64,000 nucleotides of DNA from Cyanobacteria bacterium FACHB-63 (GCA_014695255.1 JACJNX010000031.1:1-64000), one strand, 5' to 3'. Counted from the first letter of the stretch, positions 52,898 to 61,208 are shown. Notes: generated by a model from the sequence alone, not told the origin. A program made the numbers and translations.

Positions 52898-54658
52898 TTA
52901 TCGATTGTTGCTTTCGGTTCCCCGATCGCTCGGATTTGCAGCCACTACGGGATCAGGCTTTGCTCTGAGAGTCGAGCTAGGACCCGCCGACAGTGCAGGA
53001 TTACTGGCATCCGAGAATGGCACATCTACTTCGGTCGATCGTGGCGCTAAACCGTAATCATAAGGACCGGTTGCCAGCACTGGATCAGCGATAAAGTTCT
53101 CTGGCGGAGGGGGCGAAGTTGTCATCCATTCCAGCGTTAGGGCACGCCAGGGATTATCTCCCGCAGGCTCGCCCCGCAGCCAACTCCAGGTGACATTCAC
53201 AATGAATGGAATGGTTGAAATCGCCAGCAAAAAGGCACCGATCGTACAAATCAAATTCAGCGTTGCAAACTTGGGATCATATTCCGCAATCCGGCGGTTC
53301 ATGCCTTCTAAGCCCAACTTGTGCATCGGCATAAACGCCAGGTTAAAGCCGACAAAGCTTAACCAGAAGTGAGCCTTACCCCAAGCCTCATTCATCATGC
53401 GTCCCGTAATTTTCGGGAACCAATGATAGAACGCTCCATACAATCCGAATACACTACCGCCGAATAAGACATAGTGCAGGTGAGCGACCACAAAGTAAGT
53501 ATCGTGAACGTGAATATCAAATGGAACAGAAGCCGTCATCACACCGCTAATGCCACCGATCACGAAAAGCGCAATAAATCCCATCGCAAACAGCAATGCG
53601 GAACTATCGTCTAGTTTTCCACCCCAAAGCGTTGCCAACCAGCTAAACACTTTAATCCCAGTCGGAACGGCAATGATCATCGTTGTGATCATAAAGAACA
53701 TTCGCATCCAGGGCGGTGTTCCACTGGTAAACATATGGTGAACCCAAACGATCAAGCCCAAGCCGCAAATAGCAAGACTAGAGTAAGCGATCGCTTTGTA
53801 TCCAAAAATCGGCTTACGAGCGTGAACGGAAATCAGTTCCGAGATCATGCCGAACACAGGCAAGATCATGATGTAAACCGCAGGGTGCGAGTAGAACCAG
53901 AACAAATGCTGATAAACGATCGGGTCGCCGCCCCCCGTTGGATTGAAGAACGCTGTTCCAATCAATACATCAAACGACAGCAGAATCAATGCACCCGCCA
54001 ATACCGGGGTCGCAATCACCGCCAGAATTGAGGTAGCAAACATCGCCCAGCAAAATAGAGGCATCTGGTTCCAGCCCATGCCGGGAGTCCGCATTTTGGC
54101 GATCGTCACCAAGAAGTTAATTGCCGCCAAAATCGAAGAGGTTCCCAGAGTCAATACGCTGAGAATCCAGATCATTTCTCCGGCTTTTCCACTGACCAAA
54201 CTCAGGGGTGGATAGTTCGTCCATCCCGCACCCGGCGCACCCACCAGAAAGCTGCTCAGGAGCAGAATTCCACCCGGCGGGATCATCCAGAATGCCAGTG
54301 CGTTGAGCTTCGGAAACGCCATATCTCGCGCCCCGATCATCAGAGGCACGAGATAGTTACCAAAGCCGCCTGTTCCCGCAGGAACAATCCACAAAAAGAT
54401 CATCACCGTTGCGTGAACGGTGAACAGACTGTTATACACTTCGCGGCTGACAAAATCAGATTCTGGAGTCGCTAACTCTGTTCGCACCATCGTTGCCAAC
54501 ACACCGCCAATCAGATAAAAGACGAAGGTTGTGACAAGGTACTGAATCCCGATGACTTTGTGATCAGTGCTAAAGGTAAAGTATTGTTTCCAATCGCCCT
54601 TTTTCTCTGGATGAGCAGGGCGATTCGCTTGTTCTTGAACTTGGGCTGCTTGTGTCAT
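52898..54658 (-). CDS. ctaD: cytochrome c oxidase subunit I
   Basis: Twelve-helix catalytic subunit with haem a, haem a3 and CuB. Motifs include HATVMIFLWIVPAGTGGFGNYLVPLMIG (haem a His), FWFYSHPAVYIMILPVFG (CuB His with cross-linked Tyr) and VHDTYFVVAHLHYVLFGGSVFG (haem ligand pair). It has 586 aa; the C-terminal ~70 residues are a hydrophilic extension with DPVLATGPYDYG. Starts with ATG, 20 bases downstream of ctaC. Confidence 0.96.
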   Translation of the reverse strand: MTQAAQVQEQANRPAHPEKKGDWKQYFTFSTDHKVIGIQYLVTTFVFYLIGGVLATMVRTELATPESDFVSREVYNSLFTVHATVMIFLWIVPAGTGGFGNYLVPLMIGARDMAFPKLNALAFWMIPPGGILLLSSFLVGAPGAGWTNYPPLSLVSGKAGEMIWILSVLTLGTSSILAAINFLVTIAKMRTPGMGWNQMPLFCWAMFATSILAVIATPVLAGALILLSFDVLIGTAFFNPTGGGDPIVYQHLFWFYSHPAVYIMILPVFGMISELISVHARKPIFGYKAIAYSSLAICGLGLIVWVHHMFTSGTPPWMRMFFMITTMIIAVPTGIKVFSWLATLWGGKLDDSSALLFAMGFIALFVIGGISGVMTASVPFDIHVHDTYFVVAHLHYVLFGGSVFGLYGAFYHWFPKITGRMMNEAWGKAHFWLSFVGFNLAFMPMHKLGLEGMNRRIAEYDPKFATLNLICTIGAFLLAISTIPFIVNVTWSWLRGEPAGDNPWRALTLEWMTTSPPPPENFIADPVLATGPYDYGLAPRSTEVDVPFSDASNPALSAGPSSTLRAKPDPVVAANPSDRGTESNNR

Positions 54659-54677
54659 AGCAAAGGTGTTTAAGAGG

Positions 54678-55742
54678 TTAGCTCATCGGATGAAGTTGAT
54701 GCAGCAGATCAGGAGTTACACCCGCGTCTTGGGCATAGGGTGCGAGATACTCGGCATCTGTCATCTCGGCAGGATTCAGCGCGATCGTGCGATCGCTGGC
54801 ATTGGTCTGCGCGACCTTCAGGCTTTGTAGCCAAGTTTCATAAGCTTCGGGCGATTCCACCACGACATGAGATTTCATTGCACCGTGGTAGGCTCCACAC
54901 AGTTCCGCACAAATAATCGGATAGTCTCCTTCCTTGGTCGGAACAAAGCGAATCTCAGATTGTCTTCCTGGCACAGCATCCTGTTTCAATCGGAACTCAG
55001 GCACCCAAAACGCATGAAGCACATCATTCGCCGTGATATTCATGACCACTGGACGACCCACAGGCAAATGCAGTTCACCTGCAATAATTTCTTCAGGATA
55101 GGTAAACAGCCAAGCGTACTGCATTCCTGCGGCATTGATGACTAACGGCTCTTGTCCATTTGCAGGAATCGAACCCGCTCTGGGAGCAACGTTTCCAGCC
55201 GCAGGCGCATCTTGACGCAGGGGAATTTTCTCTTCGATCGCATCGGTTGCCGCATTCTGACGCACTTCCGCATCCTTAGCGGCGGGATCAACTTGTGCGA
55301 TCATCGGGGCTGCGATCGCGGCTCCTTTCATTTGTGCGACTTGATGCGACTGTTTCGAGTGTGCCGCCATCGAGTGATCCATCGGATTCATGCCGCTTTC
55401 AACGTTGTAAATCTCAAAGCTATACACCGAAATTCCCAACACAATCACCGCAGGAATCGCAGTCCAAAGAATTTCAAGCGGGATGTTGCCGTGGACGGGC
55501 GACCCATCGCTGAGATCGCCGGGCTGCCGACGAAAGCGGAAGGACGAATAAATCAGCACAAAGCTCACAAGGAGAAAAATGCCAGTGCCGATCGTCAACA
55601 TTGCACCAAACAACTGATCAATCAGTGGGGCTGCTTCGGAAGCAGCGACAGGGAGCAGGTTATGGTTCTGACCATACCAAAGGCTTACGAGCGTCAGAAC
55701 GATACCCGCGAGGAGAGTTGAAATTTGACTAGGAATGTTCAC
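54678..55742 (-). CDS. ctaC: cytochrome c oxidase subunit II
   Basis: Two N-terminal membrane helices and a periplasmic/lumenal CuA domain. The CuA ligands are in CAELCGAYHGAMKSHVVVE (Cys, Glu, Cys, His, Met), with the first ligand His in NDVLHAFWVPEF. A loop of ~80 residues between helix 2 and the CuA domain (~110-195) is rich in Ala, Met and His (MDHSMAAHSKQSHQ) and unusually long. The start is GTG. First gene of ctaC-D-E. Confidence 0.94.
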   Translation of the reverse strand: MNIPSQISTLLAGIVLTLVSLWYGQNHNLLPVAASEAAPLIDQLFGAMLTIGTGIFLLVSFVLIYSSFRFRRQPGDLSDGSPVHGNIPLEILWTAIPAVIVLGISVYSFEIYNVESGMNPMDHSMAAHSKQSHQVAQMKGAAIAAPMIAQVDPAAKDAEVRQNAATDAIEEKIPLRQDAPAAGNVAPRAGSIPANGQEPLVINAAGMQYAWLFTYPEEIIAGELHLPVGRPVVMNITANDVLHAFWVPEFRLKQDAVPGRQSEIRFVPTKEGDYPIICAELCGAYHGAMKSHVVVESPEAYETWLQSLKVAQTNASDRTIALNPAEMTDAEYLAPYAQDAGVTPDLLHQLHPMS

Positions 55743-56150
55743 GGCTCACCAATCTTGCCTATAACTACTTCAAGGGTTCTAGATTCTGGATATTGGGTAA
55801 ACAGCTTTTAGGTAGAGATTCGCGCTGTCTATGTTGCCGTCTTGACAATTATTCCAACGAGTAGAGAGAACAGTGTCTATTGAGAATGTTTGCTCAATCC
55901 AGTCTAGTCTTCCTCCACGGTAGGGCAGAGGAATCGAATCTGGGGGACAAAACCCTTGAACCTTAAGGTTTTCTTTGGGATCAGTCCAAGTGGGAACGCA
56001 GCGTGGACTTAATTTAAGCGAAATCCAAAGAATTTCCAAAACTCGACCCTGATTTAAGATTACGTCACTAAAGTAGAACCTAGAGCAGATGCTTCACGCT
56101 TCATGAACTTTTATTTCTAGAAAACGACTATCGGCCTTTCGGAACTAATT
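55743..56150. other. 408-base divergent gap between ctaC and ctaA
   Basis: The gap should contain the promoters of both respiratory operons, but I cannot point to clear elements. An 86-codon open frame on the minus strand here has no family features and is not counted as a gene. Confidence 0.5.
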
Positions 56151-57077
56151 ATGTCTGATTCACTGTTTAATCCCTCCACGATTTCTCATCCGACTCAGGC
56201 TCGCAGTTGGATTGCTCGCCTCGTTTTCGGTTTGGCAGTTGCCACTCTATTTTTGATGGCGCTGGGCAGTGCCACACGAGTCATGAATGCGGGATTGTCC
56301 TGCCCAGATTGGCCCCTGTGTTATGGTGAATTTGTGCCCCGCAGTCAGATGAATCTTGAAGTGTTTCTTGAATGGTTCCATCGTTTGATTGCAACCACGA
56401 TCGGATTTGGGACGATCGCATTAGTCGCCGTTTCCTGGTGGTTCCGCCGCGACCTACCAAAGTGGACGCCTTGGGCAACCTTGTTTGCCTTGTTCTTAGT
56501 TGTGTTTCAAGGCGTTTTAGGCGGTTTGACGGTCACAGAGCTACTGCGCTTTGACATTGTGACGGCGCACTTGGGAACCGGATTGTTATTTTTCAGTACG
56601 TTATTGACGATCGGCACCTTACTGATCCCGTATCAGGGCACCGGAACGGTCGGAAAGCTTCGGTTAATCGGGATTGCTGCCACTGGTTTTGTTTACTTTC
56701 AGAGCATTCTAGGCGGATTAGTGTCGTCGCAGTGGGCATTACATCAATGCTTTGGACAATCCCAACTGTGTACGATCATGAACAGCCACATTGCAGGAAT
56801 TGTGCCGCCGATTCTATTGGTTCTCACATTGGTGATTTTGGCTTGGCGCACTCCGGCATTGCATCCCCTTCTGCGTCGTCTGATCCATGTTGCCGGATTG
56901 CTTCTGGTACTGCAAATCACATTAGGGGTAGCAACTTTCCGCTTACGGCTGCAAGTTGAACCGCTAACCGTCGCTCACCAAGCAACCGGAGCCGCTTTAC
57001 TCGGAACATTACTTGTCTTTACGGTGCTAGCTTTGCGCGATTCGGCTGAAGGGCAGGTCGTAAAAGTTGAAGCTTAA
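56151..57077 (+). CDS. ctaA: haem A synthase (CtaA/COX15 family)
   Basis: It oxidises haem O to haem A for the aa3 oxidase. Eight hydrophobic segments; the first carries LFLMALGSATRVMNAGLSCPDWPLCYGEFVPRS with the conserved cysteines and EWFHRLIA with a haem-ligating His. A second His is in VTAHLGTGLLFFSTLL; AHQATGAALLGTLL holds the C-terminal one. It has 308 aa. Followed by ctaB after 49 bases. Confidence 0.94.
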   Translation: MSDSLFNPSTISHPTQARSWIARLVFGLAVATLFLMALGSATRVMNAGLSCPDWPLCYGEFVPRSQMNLEVFLEWFHRLIATTIGFGTIALVAVSWWFRRDLPKWTPWATLFALFLVVFQGVLGGLTVTELLRFDIVTAHLGTGLLFFSTLLTIGTLLIPYQGTGTVGKLRLIGIAATGFVYFQSILGGLVSSQWALHQCFGQSQLCTIMNSHIAGIVPPILLVLTLVILAWRTPALHPLLRRLIHVAGLLLVLQITLGVATFRLRLQVEPLTVAHQATGAALLGTLLVFTVLALRDSAEGQVVKVEA

Positions 57078-57126
57078 GGTCTAGATGGTTTTTGCTTACT
57101 CTCTCTACGTTTGACCGAGATAAAAA

Positions 57127-58098
57127 ATGCAAGATTCAGCAACAGGCGTAATCCGCCACAATCAAGATTTTCTTCAAGTTATTAAAAGCTATTGGCAACT
57201 CACAAAGCCGCGCATCATTCTCTTGCTCTTGATTACAACAGCAGGCGGAATGTGGATTGCGGCTCAGGGACAGGTTGACCCGGTACTGTTAATTGTGACG
57301 TTGATCAGTGGCGCATTTGCAGCAGGATCAGCGAACACAATTAACTGTTTGTACGATCGTGATATCGATTACATCATGGAGCGTACTCGCAGTCGTCCGC
57401 TTCCATCGGGTCGAGTCAGTGTTCGAGATGCCCTCATCTTTGCCGTCACCTTGGCAGTGACCTCGTTTGGGTTATTGACGTATTTCGCGAACTTGCTGAG
57501 TGCTTGTTTAGCAATGTCAGGCATCTTCTTTTATGTAGTCGTCTACACGCACTTGCTGAAGCGTCATAGCACCCAGAATATTGTGATTGGTGGGGCTGCG
57601 GGTGCGATTCCGCCGCTTGTAGGCTGGGCTGCGGTGACGGGCGAGCTGAGTTGGGCAGCTTGGGTGTTGTTTGCGATCGTTTTTCTTTGGACTCCGCCGC
57701 ATTTCTGGGCGCTGGCAATTCTGATTCGCGAAGATTACGCCAAAGTTGGTGTTCCAATGTTGCCTGTGGTGAATGGCAATGAGCCAACGAGCAAGCAGAT
57801 CTTTTACTACACTCTATCTTTGATTCCGGTGTCGCTGTTGTTGGTTTATCCGTTGCATGTGATGGGGGCAGTGTATGCTGCAATCGCGCTTCTATTGGGT
57901 GGCATCTTTGTGCAAAAATCTTGGAATTTGATGCAGGCTCCGTCAGATTTGATGGTGGCACGATCGACCTTCAAGTATTCGATTCTGTATATGATGCTGC
58001 TGTGTGCGGGAATGGGAATTGATTCACTACCTGCGACTCATCAGCTTGTCAGTGCGATCGTTCAACAAGCTCAAACCATTGTGGGAGTAGTTTTCTAG
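57127..58098 (+). CDS. ctaB: protohaem IX farnesyltransferase (CtaB/COX10 family)
   Basis: It turns haem B into haem O. Polyprenyltransferase motifs are [29 protein letters not shown] (Asp-rich Mg/diphosphate site) and the second acidic region near the C-terminal part. Nine hydrophobic segments; 323 aa. Closes the ctaA-B pair, divergent from ctaC-D-E. Confidence 0.95.
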   Translation: MQDSATGVIRHNQDFLQVIKSYWQLTKPRIILLLLITTAGGMWIAAQGQVDPVLLIVTLISGAFAAGSANTINCLYDRDIDYIMERTRSRPLPSGRVSVRDALIFAVTLAVTSFGLLTYFANLLSACLAMSGIFFYVVVYTHLLKRHSTQNIVIGGAAGAIPPLVGWAAVTGELSWAAWVLFAIVFLWTPPHFWALAILIREDYAKVGVPMLPVVNGNEPTSKQIFYYTLSLIPVSLLLVYPLHVMGAVYAAIALLLGGIFVQKSWNLMQAPSDLMVARSTFKYSILYMMLLCAGMGIDSLPATHQLVSAIVQQAQTIVGVVF

Positions 58099-58138
58099 TT
58101 CTTGAGTAAGCGGCTGTTGCTTAAGGGAGTTAACTACT

Positions 58139-58252
58139 ATGAACTTTCCTAAAGGAAGCTTTATTTTGACCTCAAGAGTTGCAGCATTGTGTGATGAACT
58201 ATTCCGATCGGAGGAGGTCATCCACTTCTTAAGACTGATTTTCGAGCAGTAG
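58139..58252 (+). CDS. possible 37-aa microprotein
   Basis: The frame MNFPKGSFILTSRVAALCDE... lies between ctaB and the transposon, with AAGGGAG 10 bases before its ATG, and a terminator 64 bases after its stop. Nothing about its sequence suggests a function. It may be a leftover of a mobile element. Confidence 0.3.
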   Translation: MNFPKGSFILTSRVAALCDELFRSEEVIHFLRLIFEQ

Positions 58253-58315
58253 AGCAAAATTATTCTAACGACATGGGAACTTAGATAGCCGCAACAATGC
58301 GTCTAACATAAAAGG

Positions 58316-58345
58316 CACTCCGAGGATGTGGTCGGGGTGTTTTTT
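58316..58345 (+). terminator. Rho-independent terminator
   Basis: An 8-bp stem with one G-U pair (CACTCCGA with TCGGGGTG), an 8-base loop and six T residues. It could end the ctaA-B transcript or that of the micro-frame at 58139-58252. Confidence 0.75.
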
Positions 58346-58408
58346 ATTGGGATAATACTGGGTATCAGACAATAGAAGCAAAGCCTGAAAGCTTTTATGT
58401 GACTGCAG

Positions 58409-58659
58409 CCACAAGTTGTCCAGTTTTGGAACCATAAGTTGTCTAACCCTTCGCTTCAAACCCTCATTATTTCGTGCCGACGATCGTGGGTCGCTCCTTG
58501 CTTTAGAACCATAAGTTGCCCGAAAATCGGAACTGCAAGCATAACCTGTCCAAAAGTCGAACGCTAAATCAAGGCTTTCCAACATTTTGAGACTTAGAAC
58601 GGCAAAACCAACCTCTTTTGCAACCATAAGTTGTCCAAAACAAACAACTTATGGTTGCA
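58409..58659. repeat. five direct and one inverted copies of AACCATAAGTTGTCC-type motif
   Basis: Direct copies start near 58409 (CCACAAGTTGTCC), 58430, 58507, 58537 (AAGCATAACCTGTCC) and 58622; the last is followed by an inverted copy, forming a perfect 15-bp inverted repeat (58619-58633 with 58645-58659) and an 11-base spacer. Spacings are ~21, 77, 30 and 85 bases. They lie directly outside the type V-K left end. They resemble the spaced transposase-binding repeats of a Tn7/Tn5053-like transposon end, not of the V-K type. No coding region for such a transposase is seen. Confidence 0.6.
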
Positions 58660-58666
58660 ATCACAT

Positions 58667-58836
58667 TGTACATTCACTAATTAATTGACGCTTTAACACA
58701 TTTATGTCATCGGTCTCTAAACTGCTAGAAGTTTTATCTCATGACCCTTCTAACAGCTTTTCTATAAATCGTTGTACTTCATGGCGGTTAACAAATTAGA
58801 TGTCGCAATCGTTAAAGTTAACAAACTCTATGTCGT
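58667..58836 (+). repeat. type V-K left-end TnsB-binding repeats
   Basis: The terminus begins TGTACATTCACTAATTAATT. Four similar units follow the pattern ACAAAyTxxATGTCG: 58674-58691 (terminal unit), 58695-58711 (AACACATTTATGTCATC), 58790-58806 (AACAAATTAGATGTCGC) and 58820-58836 (AACAAACTCTATGTCGT). The last two are exactly 30 bases apart. I recall the ShCAST left end beginning TGTACAGTGACAAATTATCT, with similar units. Confidence 0.7.
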
Positions 58837-58880
58837 GTTCTGTGACGAGAACATTTATTGAAAGATTTTAGATTTAACAG

Positions 58881-58924
58881 ATTGACTGTCAGTTTAGATA
58901 GCTATATTTTGTACATAGTACAAA
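58881..58924 (+). promoter_or_regulatory. tnsB promoter with overlapping palindrome
   Basis: TTGACT (58881-58886) and TATTTT (58904-58909) form a -35/-10 pair at 17 bases. A perfect palindrome TTTTGTAC-ATA-GTACAAAA (58906-58924) covers the -10 and start region. It ends 19 bases before the tnsB ATG. It could be a repressor operator; which protein binds is unknown. Confidence 0.6.
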
Positions 58925-58942
58925 AGTTCTTTGGCTAAACCT

Positions 58943-60658
58943 ATGCAGGATCCAGGCAACTCACAACATCTGAAGGAGTCTTTCTCAAAGGAAACAGAAT
59001 CTTTTCAACAAAACGCAATTGTCACAGAGCTATCGGATGAGGCGAAACTTAAGCTAGAGATTATTCAAGGCTTAATGGAACCCTGCGATCGCGCAACCTA
59101 TGGCAAGAAGCTCAAAGAAGCTGCCGCAAAATTAGGAAAGTCGGTGCGATCGGTACAAAGGCTAGTCAAGAAGTGGGAGGATGAAGGGCTAACCGGAATT
59201 ACAGGTGCTGTTAGAGCGGACAAAGGACAGTATCGAGTTGGTGAGGATTGGGAACAATTTATCATCAAGACGTTTGAAGAGGGCAATAGAGGAAGTAAAC
59301 GGCTTTCTCGTGCACAGGTTTACATGCGAGTGAGGGCACGAGCACAGCAGCTTCAAGTCGAACCCCCCAGCCACATGACGGTATATCGAATACTCAATCC
59401 GCTGATTGAGAAACAGGCGAAGGCTAAAAGTACTCGTTCTCCGGGGTGGCGCGGATCAAGGTTGTCCCTCAAAACGCGGGATGGGCAGGAGTTGATTCCA
59501 GAAGCCAGCAATCATATCTGGCAGTGTGACCATACCCGTGCGGATATTCGGTTACTTGACAAATATGGTGAAGAACTGTCCCGCCCTTGGCTCACGACAG
59601 TCGTGGATACTTACTCACGCTGCATCGTGGGTTTTAATCTGGGTTTTGATGCACCCAGTTCACAGGTTGTGGCGCTAGCTTTACGTCACGCCATTCTCCC
59701 GAAGCAATATGACCCAGATTATAAACTGCACGAGCAGTGGGGAACCTATGGGTTGCCACAACATCTGTACACGGATGGCGGGAAAGATTTTCGATCGCAA
59801 CATCTTCAACAAATCTCAGTTCAATTAGGGTTTGTTTGCCATCTACGGGATCGACCATCAGAAGGCGGTATCGTAGAACGCCCCTTCAAAACATTCAACA
59901 CAGAATTCTTTTCAACCTTGCCTGGATACACAGGTTCTAATGTTCAAGAACGACCAGGAGAGGAAGACAAAGCTCAATGGCTAACCTTGCGAGAGTTAGA
60001 GCGGTTGTTGGTGCGCTACATCGTAGACAACTACAATCAGCGCATCGATGCTCGGATGGCAGACCAAACCCGATTTCAACGGTGGGACGCTGGGCTACTC
60101 GCAATGCCGGAGATGCTCTCAGAGCGAGAGCTCGATATCTGTCTGATGAAACAAGCACGGCGGATGATCCAAAGAGGAGGATATCTTCAGTTTGAAAACG
60201 TTATGTATCAGGGTGAAAAACTTGCTGCTTATGCCGGAGAAAGCGTTGTCGTTCGATACAATCCCCGCGACATCACCATGCTTTTGGTGTATCAACGCAA
60301 AGATGATCGAGAAGAGTTCTTGACCAGGGCTTATGCTCAAGATTTGGAAAGTGAGCAACTGTCTCTGGATGAAGCACAGACAATTAACAAAAAACTGCGC
60401 TCATTGGGTAAGGCAATCAACAATCACTCAATTTTGGAGGAAATTCTGAGTCGTCACACCTTTGTAGCAAACAAGAAAACCCGCAAAGAGCGTCAGAGAG
60501 AGGAACAAGCCGAAATTCGTTCTACCAAACCAACAGGAGAAGTAGATTCTCCTGTTGATGTATGGAATCAACAACCTGACTTGTCTCAAAAGGGCAACTC
60601 TACACCAATGCCCGAAGTATTTGACTACGACCAACTACGTGATGATTACGGATGGTGA
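58943..60658 (+). CDS. tnsB: transposase TnsB of type V-K CAST
   Basis: A DDE/RNase H-fold transposase of the Mu/Tn7 TnsB family, very similar to ShCAST TnsB over its length by memory: MEPCDRATYGKKLKEAAAKL, RSPGWRGSRLSLKTRDG, SNHIWQCDHTRAD, LYTDGGKDF and RDRPSEGGIVERPFK. Catalytic residues by that alignment: D196, D278 and E312, keeping the 34-residue D-E spacing. N-terminal helix-turn-helix domains (~35-160) bind the ends; the C-terminus FDYDQLRDDYGW fits the TnsC-interacting hook. It has 571 aa from the ATG at 58943 (a TTG at 58931 is possible). It appears intact and ends 3 bases before tnsC. Confidence 0.93.
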   Translation: MQDPGNSQHLKESFSKETESFQQNAIVTELSDEAKLKLEIIQGLMEPCDRATYGKKLKEAAAKLGKSVRSVQRLVKKWEDEGLTGITGAVRADKGQYRVGEDWEQFIIKTFEEGNRGSKRLSRAQVYMRVRARAQQLQVEPPSHMTVYRILNPLIEKQAKAKSTRSPGWRGSRLSLKTRDGQELIPEASNHIWQCDHTRADIRLLDKYGEELSRPWLTTVVDTYSRCIVGFNLGFDAPSSQVVALALRHAILPKQYDPDYKLHEQWGTYGLPQHLYTDGGKDFRSQHLQQISVQLGFVCHLRDRPSEGGIVERPFKTFNTEFFSTLPGYTGSNVQERPGEEDKAQWLTLRELERLLVRYIVDNYNQRIDARMADQTRFQRWDAGLLAMPEMLSERELDICLMKQARRMIQRGGYLQFENVMYQGEKLAAYAGESVVVRYNPRDITMLLVYQRKDDREEFLTRAYAQDLESEQLSLDEAQTINKKLRSLGKAINNHSILEEILSRHTFVANKKTRKERQREEQAEIRSTKPTGEVDSPVDVWNQQPDLSQKGNSTPMPEVFDYDQLRDDYGW

Positions 60659-60661
60659 TCT

Positions 60662-61063
60662 ATGTCTACTCAAGAAGCAGAAGCGGTCGCACAACACCTG
60701 GGCTCAATTCAATTGAACGACCAGAAACTACAAGCTGAAATCGATCGCCTCAATCGTAAAAGCTTCGTCTCGCTGGAACAAGTCGAGAAATTGCATGATT
60801 GGCTGGAGGGAAAGCGTCAAGCTCGGCAGTCCTGCCGAGTCGTTGGAGAATCGAGAACCGGTAAAACGTTAGCCTGTGATGCTTACAGGCTTAGACACAA
60901 GCCGAAGCAAGAGCCAGGACAACCACCCGTTGTTCCTGTGGTTTACATCCAGATTCCGCAAGAGTGCGGTTCTAAAGAGCTATTTCGCGTGATTATTGAG
61001 CACCTGAAGTATCAGATGACAAAGGGCACGGTAGCTGAAAACATTTTAGGCACCAGTAGATAG
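60662..61063 (+). pseudogene. tnsC: truncated TnsC (AAA+ regulator) of type V-K CAST
   Basis: The first ~123 residues match ShCAST TnsC by memory: LQAEIDRLNRKSF, LEQVEKLHDWLEGKRQARQSCRVVGESRTGKTLACDAYR (Walker A, K68), VPVVYIQIPQECG, EHLKYQMTKGTV. Homology stops at about 61037; ten unrelated residues (ENILGTSR end) follow to the stop. The expected length is ~276 aa, so Walker B, sensor and arginine finger parts are missing. It cannot form a normal ATPase. Starts 3 bases after tnsB. Confidence 0.9.
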
Positions 61064-61075
61064 AGAGTTTAGAAA

Positions 61076-61157
61076 TGCGGATGAAAGGACTTGAACCTTC
61101 ACTTCTTGCGAAACCAGAACCTAAATCTGGCGCGTCTACCAATTCCGCCACATCCGC
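61076..61157 (-). tRNA. tRNA-Leu (anticodon UAG)
   Basis: The minus strand folds with acceptor GCGGATG/CATCCGC, a D-arm region GGTAGACGC, anticodon stem CCAGA/TCTGG around loop TTTAGGT with anticodon TAG, a long variable arm (TTCGCAAGAAGTGAA), and T-arm GGTTCAAGTCC. The discriminator is A, CCA not encoded. Intact, it ends 13 bases after the truncated tnsC stop. tRNA genes are known homing sites of type V-K CASTs. Confidence 0.95.
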
Positions 61158-61177
61158 TTGCGATATTTATCATACCA

Positions 61178-61208
61178 GGAGAAAGGAGAATTGACTCATC
61201 CTTTCTCC
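61178..61208. terminator. hairpin between tRNA-Leu and the RHH gene
   Basis: A perfect 10-bp stem (GGAGAAAGGA with TCCTTTCTCC) and an 11-base loop, 12 bases past the stop of the gene ending at 61221. No T-tract on either strand, so the terminator role is tentative. Confidence 0.5.

Larger units (their letters stand above)
58667..61037 (+). mobile_element. degenerate type V-K CAST (Tn7-like) remnant
   Basis: From 58667 there is a left end with TGTACA terminus and spaced repeats, then an intact tnsB and a tnsC that loses homology near 61037. No tniQ, cas12k, tracrRNA, CRISPR repeats or right end are seen in this window. The bases 58662-58666 (CACAT) are where a 5-base target duplication would be, but no right end is available to check. 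It looks like a type V-K element whose right part was deleted or rearranged. Confidence 0.8.

Noticed and set aside
55779-56039. 86-codon open frame on the minus strand upstream of ctaC
   Set aside because: No family features, odd composition, and it lies in the region expected to hold the divergent promoters.
58265-58627. 120-codon open frame on the minus strand across the repeat array
   Set aside because: It runs through the terminator hairpin and the repeated motif copies, without recognisable protein features.
58409-58659. Repeated motif as a CRISPR array
   Set aside because: Units are short and diverged, spacings vary from 21 to 85 bases, and one unit is inverted.
58906-58924. LexA box in the tnsB promoter
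   Set aside because: The spacing between the GTAC half-sites is 3 rather than the 4 of the cyanobacterial consensus.
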